Positions 22,461 through 32,807 of a stretch of DNA of 64,000 nucleotides are shown piece after piece; position 1 is the stretch's first letter; each line of letters opens with the position of its first letter. The notes under the pieces were generated by a model that worked only from the letters and a program-made list of their open reading frames with translations, had not been told where the DNA came from and ran no database searches. This stretch comes from Plasmodiophora brassicae (taxonomy: Eukaryota > Endomyxa > Phytomyxea > Plasmodiophorida > Plasmodiophoridae): assembly GCA_039704465.1 (NCBI GenBank), contig JASFAU010000017.1, positions 682,001 through 746,000 on the forward strand, written 5' to 3'. The translations under genes and the position numbers were made by a program.

Positions 22461-22995
22461 GGGTGCTTCAGTGTGAGTATTTATGGCGTTTTGTTGAGTG
22501 CGATGAGGGGAGGTAGAGGTAGGGCCGTATGTAGTGCTCAGGGTGCAGTTTGGAGTATTGGAGTACGGTATTGAGGTTTTCGTAGTTTTGGTTGTTTGTG
22601 TGTTGTTTGTCCTTCCAGCAGGGTAGGCGCCACAGACGCTTTCCCTAACCTGACGACCACGGGAAGTCAGGTGAAGCCTCGGGTTACTACCCTTGGCTGG
22701 GCCCTTCCGGTCACCGACCGTCCGGGTTCCCCTCCAGCCACAGACTGTCGGGGTGACAGATCGGGCACGGCCCAATCCGTGTGGTGCGGCCGGGTCATGG
22801 ACCCGGCGTGCGACGAGCAACCCGGTTTCCCACACCAGGAAGGAGCGACGGGGGGCTTCCACTACTGTTTCAGCACCCCATGGGTCACGGGCCCGGCGCC
22901 GCGCTACCTCGCCGCAGCACCCTTGTCGTTCTCGCTCGACCTCGCCACACCGCGTTCCGCTCGACGTCATCATCGCCACGGCATTTGCGCACTGA

Positions 22996-23008
22996 CACGC
23001 GAAATGCA
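22996..23008. repeat. LINE target-site duplication, 5' side
   Basis: CACGCGAAATGCA, identical to 16349-16361. It marks the full-length 5' end of the element at 22995. Confidence 0.93.
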
Positions 23009-25680
23009 CTATCAGGCTTCGACAGTCTAAATGCTTCGTCCACACTCTGCGTGCAGCGCGTGACCCTGTCGCCAATCAATGAATCCACCATAGATTGTTG
23101 AACAGTCATGGAAGAATCGTCGACGTCAAGGTCCCCTGGAATTACTTCGAAACCTGGTCGGCGCATCTCAACGCGATTCGATCGCTCTGGACAGTGCTCG
23201 GATGTGCAGTCAGACTTTTGCACAACGGTAAAAAAGAAAAAATTCGGGACGAAGCGATGCACAATATCTTCCACAGTGCCAAACAGGTCCACAATATTGG
23301 ACTTCGGTATCGTCGGCACGTGATTGCCTGCGAGCCACAGCAGACGCGCCTCATTATACCTCTCCTGTGAAATAAGATCCATGACCTGACCGAGCACAGG
23401 ACTGTCGTTGTCACCTGACGGCAACCGAAGCCTCCCGTACTCGAAGAGCAGGTAGAGAGTCATGAGGCCCGTGTCCATCGGGCACGTATTGGTAAACCGG
23501 ACACCGTTCGAGGTGAACCCCCATGGGATACCGAATGTTTTCCAATCCACTAATGATCCAAGTTTGGGTATGGTATTCGTGCTCCCAGGTGGGCGCCCTC
23601 GTAGTTTCTTGATGGCGTTGACCGATGCAGATCGATGAACCGATTCCTTTTGACGTTCGCTCCGCTTTCGAAGAAGGTCTTTCGTTGTATCCGGGGGCCT
23701 GCCATCAGACCGAGTCTTCTTTGTAGATCTAGATCTACTAGGATTGTACCGCTCCTGAATGCCAAGACAAGCATTGGTGTATGCCTGCGCGATTTGTTTG
23801 ACGAACAAGTATATGGGGGGAATGACGGTGACGATGGATTGTTTTCCGTTGCAGCAGCGTTTTAGACTGCCGCCAACGCTTTCCTGCGCGTTCGTGTTAT
23901 TTGGCAACAGCGAGATGTCCCCTGTTGCCAGAGCCGGAAAGATGTGTCGACCTCTCAGCTCGTGGAGATGCCAATCGAGCCATCGCCGTGCTTTCGGAAA
24001 TCGCTGATACAGAAACTGTAGCCGGTTCGCGAAATCAATCGGGTCGACTACAATCGTGAGCGACAAAACTGTTTCGTAAAATAATGCCTTGTCATCAGGG
24101 TGGATGACACCAGCGTTTCGAGATACACGGCTTAGGGTCCGCTTAAAATGCACGTCGCAATAGCGGTAGAAATGATCGAGCGCCAGAACGGCATTATCAT
24201 CCAAATGACAGTGCGCCCTGAGAGCTGCCTCAAACCCAGCACGTTCGGCGTCTGAAAAGTCGCTGGTGTTGCCCGGGAATTGGTGTTCCCATGCGTCCAC
24301 ATCTACCGGCATTTCCATTGTGCTGAAGAGAGTCAGGAAGTGCCGGCGGTAATGTGCAGCACTCTTGCCAGTCAGGATCGATATCAATAACGGGACGTGA
24401 CGCGAAAGCATTGGACAGTATGCAGTCGTCATCGTTACGTTTGCGTCAGGAAGTATGGGATCGACAAGGATGCCTTCGATGGAATCGGACTGCATCGGAG
24501 ATTCGCAAGCCCTTGCCCTCTCCTGCATGAACGCTGTCTGCAGACAAAGCGCATCGGAACCGATACATACGAACAACTTTTCACCGATTTCCTTTTCAAA
24601 CGCTAGTACTTCAGACAAGGATGAAGTGGGCGGCTTAATGAGTTTGGTCTTGATGTACCTGAGGCGGTCAATGTTCGCCAGGCTGTGATGAATCTCACCT
24701 GATGCTGGTCGAGTCATTGTACCCATCTGTAGCTGCTTGGGAGTGAGTTCGGGCGCCGTATGAATGATATGAGCGAGTTCATCCATTGCTTGGGCACTTG
24801 GTCGTATGGCTTCCGGTTTGCGATGACGATGGTATCCCTGATGAATGAACGTAATGATATGGGGGTTGTCGCTAGTTTTCTCGATGATTAAAATTGCCCG
24901 ACATGCAATATGAGAAACTGGACGATTGTGCACAGAGCATGCCGCAGGACAAGGCGCAGGACGACAGTGTTTTGAGCGCCGCTTGGGCAGTTGGGGACGA
25001 ACGGTGAACCCGCATCCGTCCACTGGGCAGACAAACACCCCCAGACATGACTTCTTCACTCGTACAGAGGAGGTACTGAACCGCGCCATGGACCAAGATG
25101 TGTTCAGGTATGAAACCTTCGATTCGTCAGTGGGTACAGATATGGTGTACGAAATGTTTCCATCCGGCCACTCTGGATTGATCTCGGCTGGCGTAGCAAC
25201 CTCGTGCACGGGATGCTGTCGCAGATGATGGGTTCGCCCAGCAGGAAGGGGCAAGTGGGGGTCTCGCGAATCCTGCTCGGCCGCTGAAGTATGGACGTCG
25301 TCGTTCGCGCTGGTACCCCGCAATGTATGTAGAGGAACGGCCAAGTGCCGGTCCCGCGAGTCGTGTTCGGGCGCCAAAGTATGGCCGTCGTCAGCTGGCG
25401 TCAAATCACGATCGTGTGTCCTGGCAGTACCGTTATGCCGCTCAGCTACACCAGCCACTGCACGTCGCGAGTCTGACAGCAAGTGGCTTCGCAGAAAAGA
25501 ATCCACCCGAGCGTTCCACTCACCGTTGACGTCATTTGCCAAGAGCAGATCCAAAGCCAGACGGCATACAAGAAACTTCGTAAATTCGTCTGTCTTCGAC
25601 GCCATCAGCCCTTGCTGCCGACAGGCACGCCTGCAAGAATAGATCGAGACCAGCTCCTTAGTACGGTGGGACGATTCCAT
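22996..25680 (-). pseudogene. MULE transposase gene, 5' part (before LINE insertion)
   Basis: One open exon of 895 codons from an ATG at 25680 to the LINE target site. A C-x4-C zinc finger with Cys/His-rich follow-up lies at about 218-260. The DDE core has GILVDP (D about 407), NTSDFS (D about 474), YCDVHFK (CxxH, 508-511) and NTNAQES (E about 600). An AT-hook-like LRGRPPGS (about 693-700) precedes PWGF and NTCPMDTGLM (about 731), the start of a thiol-peptidase-like domain that continues at 16348 beyond the LINE. Removing the LINE and one target copy restores one frame. Inferred role: TIR binding, cleavage and integration of the element; broken here. Confidence 0.78.
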
Positions 25681-25795
25681 GCATAGAGAAGCTGGGTTAA
25701 GAACTCTGTATGCTCAATCTCCTGTAGATTACATGATTTTTGTTAGCCTGCGTAGAAGCAGTGTTCGCTTGTACATGCCGTTGTAAACTCAACTG

Positions 25796-25951
25796 TTTTA
25801 CACCGAAGTTCGTAAAGGTCTATTTTTTATGCCAAAGTTCGTAAAGGTCATTTTTTTTGTACCGAAGTTCGTAAAGGTCATTTTTTTGTACCGAAGTTCG
25901 TAAAGGTCATTTTTTTTGTACCGAAGTTCGTAAGTTCGTACGAACTTTTTT
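25796..25951. repeat. Right TIR of MULE-like element
   Basis: Inverted copy of 13824-13980, with the same 29-bp iterons and the same GTTCGTACGAAC end. It lies about 160 bp from the stop codon of the PPR gene at 26109. Confidence 0.88.
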
Positions 25952-26108
25952 CCAAAAAACCCTTTTTTTGTGGTTGCGTTGATGTTTTTGTGCGGTCGCG
26001 GCTGCCTATGGACATGTTAAGATCGCTGGATCGGCAACCAGAGCCTTTGGCCAAAAATGCTATTTTAGAATCGTGTGGGTACTGAAACTTTACAAAACCA
26101 GATTCATG

Positions 26109-28700
26109 TTATCGATAATCGCCGCACGAGCAAGCGCCGTTCCTGAAGTAATGGTGGCGGCCGGGTTCACGGATGAAGACGGCGCAACCGGTGACCGACG
26201 TGACGATCTTGATCGCCTTGTGGCAGTCGGTGCAGATGCGGCAGGTGCTGGACGCACGGATGTCTAAATGGGACTGCTGCAGCGCGTACACGACGGCAAT
26301 CATCGCGCTGTGCACGCGTCGCCGGGGACGTTCGCCCGTATCCGGGTCGTACCCGAGGCGCACTAAATCCACCATAAGTCGCATGTACGCCTCGCTGAGG
26401 CCGTCTTCACGTAAACGCGCATCATCCGCGCCGAAACGCATCACAGCCTGATCCGGCAGCATCAGCGTTGTCTCATCAGCGGGGAACGCAATCCCCATAG
26501 CCTGCATATCGGACCGCACCCTTGTAGCGTCAGCGAACCGTCTCGTACGCGCGTACAGGTCGAGAATCAGGTGGCATGCTTCCAGGAGCTGGCCGTCGTC
26601 GCTTCCTGCAGCGCCTTCGGAATGCAAAGCGCGAATCCGCTCGTATGCTCGTTCGCCACGTACCGCATCGTTATGATGAGAGCAGGCGCGAAGAAGGGCA
26701 ACCCATAAACGGACGCTGCTCGGCCTGTTCCTCGCAAGGCGCTCCGCGACGTCCAGCCTTCCAGCTCGCCCATGCAGGTCCAGTAGGCACAACTCATGAG
26801 CAGCGTTGATGGGGACCTGCCAGACCTGTGCGAATTCGCCTAAAAGGGCATTGGCGCGGCCCAGGTCCCTGCACGCGCGCAAGACCGCCGTCAGCGTCAC
26901 ATGGTCAGGCCGGGCTCCCGCCTGCTTCATGCGTCCGAATAGCGCCAGCGCAGTCGGTCCCTGACCAGCACGGGCGAACGCGTCAATGGCCAGGGTCCAC
27001 GTGACGACATCGGGGCGGAACCCGGATCGGAACGCGACCTGCCCCACGTCGTCCATCATGCCGCACGCGGCGTACGCCGACACGAACGCGTTGCCGACGA
27101 CAACATCATCGCGCAGATGACGACTATCGCCCGCGCAACGCTTCAGTTCGTTGAGGGCGCAGAGGTCGGAGCATCGCCCACAGGCGGCCACCAACGACGC
27201 GAACGCGGCAGGCGTCGCGCGAAACGGATGCTTACGAAACAGGCACATCGCTTCGCGAACACGATCCAACTTTGAGTACGAAACCAGGACGTCCGAAACA
27301 ACAGCGCCGTCGTCGTCATCGTCACAGCCACGCCCAGCTGACGCTGACACTCGATCACTGAACGTGTCGACGGCACTGCTGTACACGCCCTGACGCGTGT
27401 AAGTAGCAATCATAGCCTTACAGGCGGCGGTCAGGCCAGAATGCGACGAGCACTGGAGCGAGGCGAACACCCGCTCGGCAGCGGGGACGTTACCGCATCG
27501 CCCATACGCGGATACGAACGCAGCGACGACGGCGACGTCGCCGATCAAGGACGATCCGTCGCCGCTGGCGTACTGCTCGAGGGCCTGGACGACCTGGGGC
27601 AGGAGGCAGGAGCCATACGCTGCCACAAATGCGCTGAAGACGGGTGGTTCGTCGAACAGACCGGCACGGCGTGCATGGCACTCCAGGTCCTCGACGGCCG
27701 ACAGCTTCCTCCAGCGTCCGAACGCGCGAGCGAACGCTGCAACGACAATGGGGACGCGTAGCAGATCGGGACGACGATGTCTGCCAGTCGCGTAATCGTA
27801 CAATGTCTGAACGACGGCAGCGTCGTCGGTAGTGCAACAAGAAACCAGCAAGGAGAGCACTGGGCTATCGACGGGGACGTCGCGTTGCACCATGGTCTCG
27901 AACACCGCCATGGCCTGTCGAGTGCGACGTGCTCGGGCCAGGGCCGATAGGACCATCGTGTAGATCGGCAACGACGGCGCCAGCCCGGCATCGTCCATGA
28001 CCCGTACCGTTTCCGACACGCGATCCAGCCGGCCGCCGGCCAGCAGCGCCTTGAACAAGTTGGCGAACACGGCGTGGCCGGGTGGCGGGACGTCGACGGC
28101 GTTGTCCCGGCGAACGATCACAACGTCGAGAAGGCGATCGGCGACGTCGCTGGCCGATGACGATGATTCGGCGCAGACAGCGGCGAGCAGCGACAGCATT
28201 TGTTCGGAGAGGACCCGATGCTTGATGGCGTCATCGACAAGGAACAGGGCGGCATCGGGTTGCCGGGCGACCCGGCAGAGGTTCGCGACGCCAAAGATGA
28301 CGTTGTGCGAACGAGGCCCGCATTGCCGGTACAGGTGAAGCGCCGGGCGCACCAGGGGCGGGGTCGCCACCTGGCAAGCGCCTAGGAACGTGCAGAACAG
28401 CGTGTCATCGTAGGATGTCATCCCGGCGGACACGGCCGCCTGCATGACATCCGGCGCCTTGCCCGGGCACGCGCGCCTGCACAGCGACATCATGACCTGG
28501 AACAGGCGCGCATCGGCGAACAGCGTCGTGTCGATGACGCGACGAAAGACGACCCAGGCTCGGTCCGCATCCGTCTCCTCCTTCAAGATGCGGACGGCGA
28601 CCGGCACCGACGGCACCCGGAGGAACCTCTCCACCGCCGACGACGCGGCGGGACGGTGGCGATGCGCGCATCGCGCACTGCGTTCACCCCATCGTCGCAT
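26109..28700 (-). CDS. DYW-type pentatricopeptide repeat protein
   Basis: One intronless frame of 863 aa from an ATG at 28700. The Arg-rich N-terminus looks like a mitochondrial targeting sequence. About fifteen PPR-like repeats fill residues 70-640, followed by E/PG-type motifs (VRLWVALLRACSHH) and a C-terminal DYW deaminase-like domain (about 785-863). Zinc-binding CTDCH and HHYF-x4-CSCGDY are present. However, the catalytic HSE motif reads HSA (H797, S798, A799), and the protein ends DYR instead of DYW. DYW proteins specify and catalyse C-to-U editing of organelle RNA. Here RNA binding is likely but catalysis by this domain is doubtful. The lack of introns contrasts with its neighbours and fits horizontal or retro-copy origin. 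Confidence 0.9.
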   Translation of the reverse strand: MRRWGERSARCAHRHRPAASSAVERFLRVPSVPVAVRILKEETDADRAWVVFRRVIDTTLFADARLFQVMMSLCRRACPGKAPDVMQAAVSAGMTSYDDTLFCTFLGACQVATPPLVRPALHLYRQCGPRSHNVIFGVANLCRVARQPDAALFLVDDAIKHRVLSEQMLSLLAAVCAESSSSASDVADRLLDVVIVRRDNAVDVPPPGHAVFANLFKALLAGGRLDRVSETVRVMDDAGLAPSLPIYTMVLSALARARRTRQAMAVFETMVQRDVPVDSPVLSLLVSCCTTDDAAVVQTLYDYATGRHRRPDLLRVPIVVAAFARAFGRWRKLSAVEDLECHARRAGLFDEPPVFSAFVAAYGSCLLPQVVQALEQYASGDGSSLIGDVAVVAAFVSAYGRCGNVPAAERVFASLQCSSHSGLTAACKAMIATYTRQGVYSSAVDTFSDRVSASAGRGCDDDDDGAVVSDVLVSYSKLDRVREAMCLFRKHPFRATPAAFASLVAACGRCSDLCALNELKRCAGDSRHLRDDVVVGNAFVSAYAACGMMDDVGQVAFRSGFRPDVVTWTLAIDAFARAGQGPTALALFGRMKQAGARPDHVTLTAVLRACRDLGRANALLGEFAQVWQVPINAAHELCLLDLHGRAGRLDVAERLARNRPSSVRLWVALLRACSHHNDAVRGERAYERIRALHSEGAAGSDDGQLLEACHLILDLYARTRRFADATRVRSDMQAMGIAFPADETTLMLPDQAVMRFGADDARLREDGLSEAYMRLMVDLVRLGYDPDTGERPRRRVHSAMIAVVYALQQSHLDIRASSTCRICTDCHKAIKIVTSVTGCAVFIREPGRHHYFRNGACSCGDYR

Positions 28701-28972
28701 TGCCTGCGGAAACCCGCCACGAAGCTGGGCAGCAGCCCGCCCCCGCAGTGCACTGCAGTTGGCCGCGGGGTGTGCAGTTCGACTGTGGGATGCGTCGCAG
28801 CTGCAAGCCGTGACCCGTCAGGGAGGACAGCTGCAAGCACGCCGTGACCTGTGTCGCCCCCGCGAGGGCCGTCGTCATTGCAGTCGCGCAGTTTTGCCGT
28901 TTCCTATTCTGGGGTTGCGTGGGCCGCGCCGCGGTTGGGCCCTCACTGTCGGGAGTCGCCGTGACGCATGCG
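28701..28972. promoter_or_regulatory. Divergent promoter region
   Basis: The PPR gene (minus) and the type I membrane protein gene (plus) start 272 bp apart, so both promoters must lie here unless 5' UTR introns exist. A GCTGCAAGC...CGTGACC block occurs twice in direct orientation near 28799-28848. No TATA box was seen. Confidence 0.5.
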
Positions 28973-30917
28973 ATGCTGCAGGCGGCGGCCGTCGCCGTGC
29001 TAACGCTACTGGCGCTGGTCCGCGCCAGCGACGACGCCGAGTGCCTGCTGTGCATACGCTGCATGTGCGATCGCATCGAGGGCGACGACACGGGCGGCGT
29101 TTTCGCGTACGTTCCGGCGTCGTCGATGGCGGTGCCGCATCGGGGTGGCTGATCGCCTGCGCGTAGGGTGTGTAGCGGGCCGCTGGTGCCGTTCTTCAAC
29201 ATCCACGAGGAGTTCATCGGCTGCAAAGACAGTCGCCGGATCCGACTCGCCGGCGACGACGGCACGTTGACCTACGCCCGCGATAGGCAGTACGGTGCAG
29301 ATCAATGGCAGTGCTGGAACGAGTCATGTCGTCTGATCCGGACGCCCCTGTGCAGGCGCATGTCGGTGCGCGATATCAAAATCGTTCGGACAGGGCGACC
29401 CGAAGAGGTCGCCCTGTCCGAACTTCGGGTCGCCCTGTCCGAACCGAGTTTCAACGTGACGCTGCCGCCATCGACCGCGAACCTGTTCCCGGGCGTCGAA
29501 GTGCTTACGTACCGCTGTGGCTCCATGGTGGACTCGTCGTGCGCCTACTGACAGGTCCATAGGCTGACGGGCGTGTCCGGCGCCGAAATGTTCTACCTGC
29601 GGTACTTCAAGGACGCGACGATCATGTCAGACGCGGGTGTCTACGGCCGCGCGTCCAATCTGCGTCTGACGTGTGTCGTAGTGAGTTACGCGAGGTGCCG
29701 TCCCCCGTCGTGTTCGAGCATCAGAACGAGGGGTTCTCCCTGCCGCATCTGGAGCACTTGTACGATCTGGCGAACGCGGCACCCTTCGGTTAGGCGGCTG
29801 ACACGGTTGGACAGGACGATCGAGGGGTTCGTGAACGGCTCCGTACAGGGCGACCCAGAGTGCAAGGACGTGCTCTGCTTCGGCAGGCCCTTCTTCGAGC
29901 CGCTGTACGACATGTTCAGCCTGACGAGCGTGTATGGGTCCCCCTGTTCCCCTCCGCCGTAACCATCTGAACCGTACGCACAGGCAAGTATCGCGGTTCC
30001 TACCGATGAGCAAGTTCATGCACGGCGCGACGGAGGAGGCGCGCCGGCAACGCCAGGACCTGGCGGAGGCCCTGAGCTCGCAAAGGCGCGTCACCTTCAG
30101 GTGGGAGCACTGCGAGCTGAACTACTCGCTGACGACGACGCTGCCTATGTCGAGACGACCGGGCCCGCCGTCATTGCTGGCGTTGCCGTCCTGGTCCAGG
30201 TACCTGGTCCCGGTACTGGCCGTCGCGGTAACGATTGCCTCGACGTCGGCATCGCTTCACGACGCGTACAAGCAGCGGGAGGCGGAGCGCCGCCAACAAT
30301 ACCTTAACCGGGTCGTGTCCAGAACGAAACCTGCGGTTTTCGTCCTGCTACCGTCCATTCTGTCCGGGTACGATTCGCTCGGCCTGCCACGAGCATGCGC
30401 GCCGTTTTCGCTGACCTCTGCCTCGCCTAGCGACATTCTGCGTCTGCCTGGCTGTGTGCTGAGGGCCGCGAAGTATTCGGCGACGTTGCCAGGGGATGCA
30501 GTGAGGGCGGCCAGTCGTTTGGCAAAGAGATCGTGGCTGACGCCGGCGCCGGTCACACGTCCTGCTCCCGAGCGGCGTACGTTGCCGTGTGCACCCGTGT
30601 GGCCTTCGTACATCTTCTAACTGTGCTGGGTTGCAGCAGCAGACGTGCCGTCGTCCTGGATCGGGGCCGTCGTCGTGGTGTCCTGCTGCGTTGTCGCGTT
30701 CGGCCTGCTTCAGCTCGCGCTGGCCGTCGTCCGTCGGAGGCGTCGGAACGCGACCATGGAGTTCTGGAGGAAACGCCAGCAACTGGCCGATAACCTCGAC
30801 GAGTGGTACCGCGCGTCGCTACGTCGCCAGGGCCTGCCGCCCACCGTCGTCTCCGACCTAGTGTTCACCCGTCCGCCCAACTATGTCCTGAAGAAGCAGG
30901 CGCACTTCTTCCTCTAG
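28973..30917 (+). CDS. Orphan type I membrane protein, Cys-containing ectodomain
   Basis: Seven exons join in phase: 28973-29106, 29167-29508, 29563-29625, 29682-29759, 29815-29931, 29984-30576, 30637-30917 (introns 52-60 nt), about 535 aa. Signal peptide: MLQAAAVAVLTLLALVRA. The ectodomain has paired cysteines (CLLCIRC, CWNESC, CKDVLC). A hydrophobic stretch (VPVLAVAVTIAS) lies near the middle. A clear TM helix (VVVVSCCVVAFGLLQLALAVV) precedes a basic cytoplasmic tail of about 60 aa. I recognise no domain; a receptor or adhesion-type surface protein is a guess. The long sixth exon may hide another intron. Residues near the signal peptide fix the start. Confidence 0.68.
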
Positions 30918-32003
30918 ACGGTCGTCGCTGCCCATCGACCGGATCGCTAGCCAACGTTATTAAACCGCTATCTATGACTGATGACCAGGGCTGCAGGATA
31001 CCATGAGATCGGCGATGATGACGATCGAGCGCGCCATGCAAAGCGTCCCTTTGCCGCGTGCTCATTAATTAGTACCTGGGCACGTTGTGCGATAGATAAC
31101 GTTCGTTTCTGTGGCTACGACTGGGTAAACAAGAATATGGGGCGCGTAGTTGTTCATCAACGTCTGCGAGGCTGGTAGTACCAAAACCAGTAAATTAGCA
31201 AAGCACGGCTGGTCTTCATTTGGACAGCAACGTACCATAGCAACCGGTTCCACGGGGTTACGGTCACCGGCTCCCACGATTGTTGTTGGAGTGACACCGG
31301 GAGCAACAATGGCACCTGATGAGGGGACCAGAATTGTATCAACAAGGCGGTACAGGTCACGATCGTTACGTACCGTCGTTGGCTATTTAAGGCAGTCGTG
31401 CAGGCACTATATTATTGTAGGTACATGAAAGGGCGCCGAAGAGCGCCAACTGGCGTATCGCCTCCCTATCTCGTACGTACACTGCGTTGAAATGTCCATT
31501 GCACCTACTTATACCCCCGCGGAGATGTGCCTACTTACCCGGTATTGCAGAGCTTGTGTGCTTTTTTCTACAGCCCGGCCGGTTCTTATATTTACCCCAT
31601 AGTTCAGAGCTGGTGCTCTTATTAACGAATAGGCACTCCCCCGTTCTCATCTCTGGTTTACCTAAAAGAGGGGGTGCTGGTGCTTACTTAAACCGAGGTT
31701 TAAACTCTGCGTGCGGAGTGCGTACGGCCTATCGCACAGGGCCGCGGCAGGCCGGGGTCTGTACCGTATTTGACCCAGAATACCACCCCCATTTGAAGAC
31801 TCCCCCACTCCTCCGGACCACCTCTCCCCCAGTGGTTGCGGACTGAACGCGGCCTAGCCACGGACTAATCGATGACTGCGTGTGGAAAGTCCGGGAAGTA
31901 CACGCCGGGCGGCCGCGCGGATCGTGAGGCGCCAGAGTTCAACGATCTGCCTGCGCGCGCGACGGGAGGACATCGTCAGTCGCAGACACGAGGTTCCAGT
32001 TCC
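30918..32003. other. Intergenic, about 1.1 kb, little seen
   Basis: No gene was recognised. Sequence just before the ankyrin gene (about 31700-32003) is related to 38690-38873, the region upstream of the truncated ankyrin relic at 38874. The two ankyrin loci therefore share a promoter-side duplication. Confidence 0.45.
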
Positions 32004-32807
32004 ATGACAATGACTATCGGCAATCGCAACGGGCGCGTGCGCCCAGCTCGTACCGCGCTGGTTCTGATCCTGCAGGTCGTTGCCCTCGGCCTGCTCTGCG
32101 GCCAGGTCGACGGCGCGATCATCTCGCAATACGGGCGCGTCTTCGACGTCCACGAGGCGGACGTTGCTGGAGTTAACCAACTCCTGGACGCAACCGACGG
32201 CCGCCCCGGTCTACTATCTGTCGTTGATAACATTTGTGTCGCTCGCAGGCGCGATACCCCGCTCCATCCCCTCTACGGCGTCTACTCTGTCCACGAAACG
32301 GCATGGGGCGGCGCTCGCAATGTCATCCTGTGGGCAGCAATCCATGGCAAGTACGCCGCGCTAAGCGTGCTGGTTCAAGTCCCTGGCGTCGTTATCGATA
32401 CCCGCGACGACCTCGTGCGTCAGTGGGCACCTCTGCATTACGCAGCTTCCCTCGGGGACCTTGCCTCCGTCCAGATCCTCCTGGGCTGTCCTTCGGCGTC
32501 ACTGGAAGTCGTCGAAACGCAGGACGCTACGGGCCAGACGCCGCTGCACCTTGCTGCACAACAGGGGCACTTTGACGTCGTCCGCGCGCTGATCGCGTAC
32601 ACCGACAATCAGGGGCAAGGTATTCAGGTCAGCCGTCCAGATAGCTACTCTGACACCCCGTTGTACTTGGCCACCGCGAACGGACGTACGGGAGTTGTCC
32701 GGCTGCTGCGGGAGTCAGGCAGGGTCGCAAGTGAAGACCTGAATCATGTTTACAACGTGGCGCGTCGCCACCTGTCGTTGTGCACCCCATATGTGGGTAC
32801 CTGTTAG
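32004..32807 (+). CDS. Secreted ankyrin-repeat protein, short form
   Basis: Single exon of about 267 aa. I chose the ATG at 32004 because a good signal peptide follows (hydrophobic core LVLILQVVALGLLCG, cleavage near VDG); the frame is open further upstream to an ATG at 31872. After about 90 aa of family-type linker come about four ankyrin repeats (APLHYAASLGDLASVQILL, TPLHLAAQQGHFDVVRALI, TPLYLATANGRTGVVRLL). No TM segment. Same general design as the ankyrin genes at 853 and 6188, but shorter and intronless. Likely secreted; partner unknown. Confidence 0.8.
   Translation: MTMTIGNRNGRVRPARTALVLILQVVALGLLCGQVDGAIISQYGRVFDVHEADVAGVNQLLDATDGRPGLLSVVDNICVARRRDTPLHPLYGVYSVHETAWGGARNVILWAAIHGKYAALSVLVQVPGVVIDTRDDLVRQWAPLHYAASLGDLASVQILLGCPSASLEVVETQDATGQTPLHLAAQQGHFDVVRALIAYTDNQGQGIQVSRPDSYSDTPLYLATANGRTGVVRLLRESGRVASEDLNHVYNVARRHLSLCTPYVGTC

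Larger units (their letters stand above)
16362..22995 (-). mobile_element. Full-length non-LTR retrotransposon (APE + RT + RNase H)
   Basis: 6634 bp bounded by a perfect 13-bp target duplication (16349-16361 and 22996-23008) that lies inside the MULE transposase gene. Order on the minus strand: about 535-nt 5' UTR, ORF1 with zinc knuckles, ORF2 with apurinic-type endonuclease, reverse transcriptase, RNase H and a C-terminal Cys/His motif, about 470-nt 3' UTR, (TAAAC)n tail. The domain set places it near the I/ingi-like non-LTR clades. Its base composition is AT-richer than that of host genes. At least one frameshift in each ORF makes autonomy of this copy doubtful. Confidence 0.92.
13824..25951 (-). 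mobile_element. MULE-like DNA transposon with long TIRs, interrupted by a LINE
   Basis: A 12.1-kb interval bounded by matching iteron-rich TIRs of about 155 bp. Inside is one minus-strand transposase gene with AT-richer codon use than host neighbours, broken by a non-LTR element (16362-22995). Without the LINE and one copy of its target duplication the element would be about 5.5 kb. I found no convincing target duplication outside the TIRs: the flanks GTGTTGCG and GTGGTTGCG are only loosely similar. Long TIRs with internal iterons and a DDE enzyme with a CxxH motif fit the Mutator-like superclass. A related fungal-type DDE superfamily is possible. Confidence 0.75.

Noticed and set aside
16349..23008. 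Whole 13.8-26 kb region as one giant virus-like or composite element
   Set aside because: The perfect LINE target duplication and the matching MULE TIRs explain the region as two nested ordinary elements; no capsid, packaging or polymerase B genes are present.
18105..23075. A single 1656-codon open frame spanning most of the LINE
   Set aside because: The part upstream of 21326 mixes 5' UTR, ORF1 N-terminus and an out-of-frame Ser/Arg/Thr-rich stretch. The zinc-knuckle ORF1 lies in the next frame and ORF2 starts at 21326, so the long frame is partly chance.
29350..29460. Repeated GTCCGAAC-like blocks as a separate tandem repeat or inverted repeat
   Set aside because: They fall in an exon of the type I membrane protein and form a short direct/inverted duplication that keeps the frame (ALSEL/ALSEP), so I treated them as part of the coding sequence.
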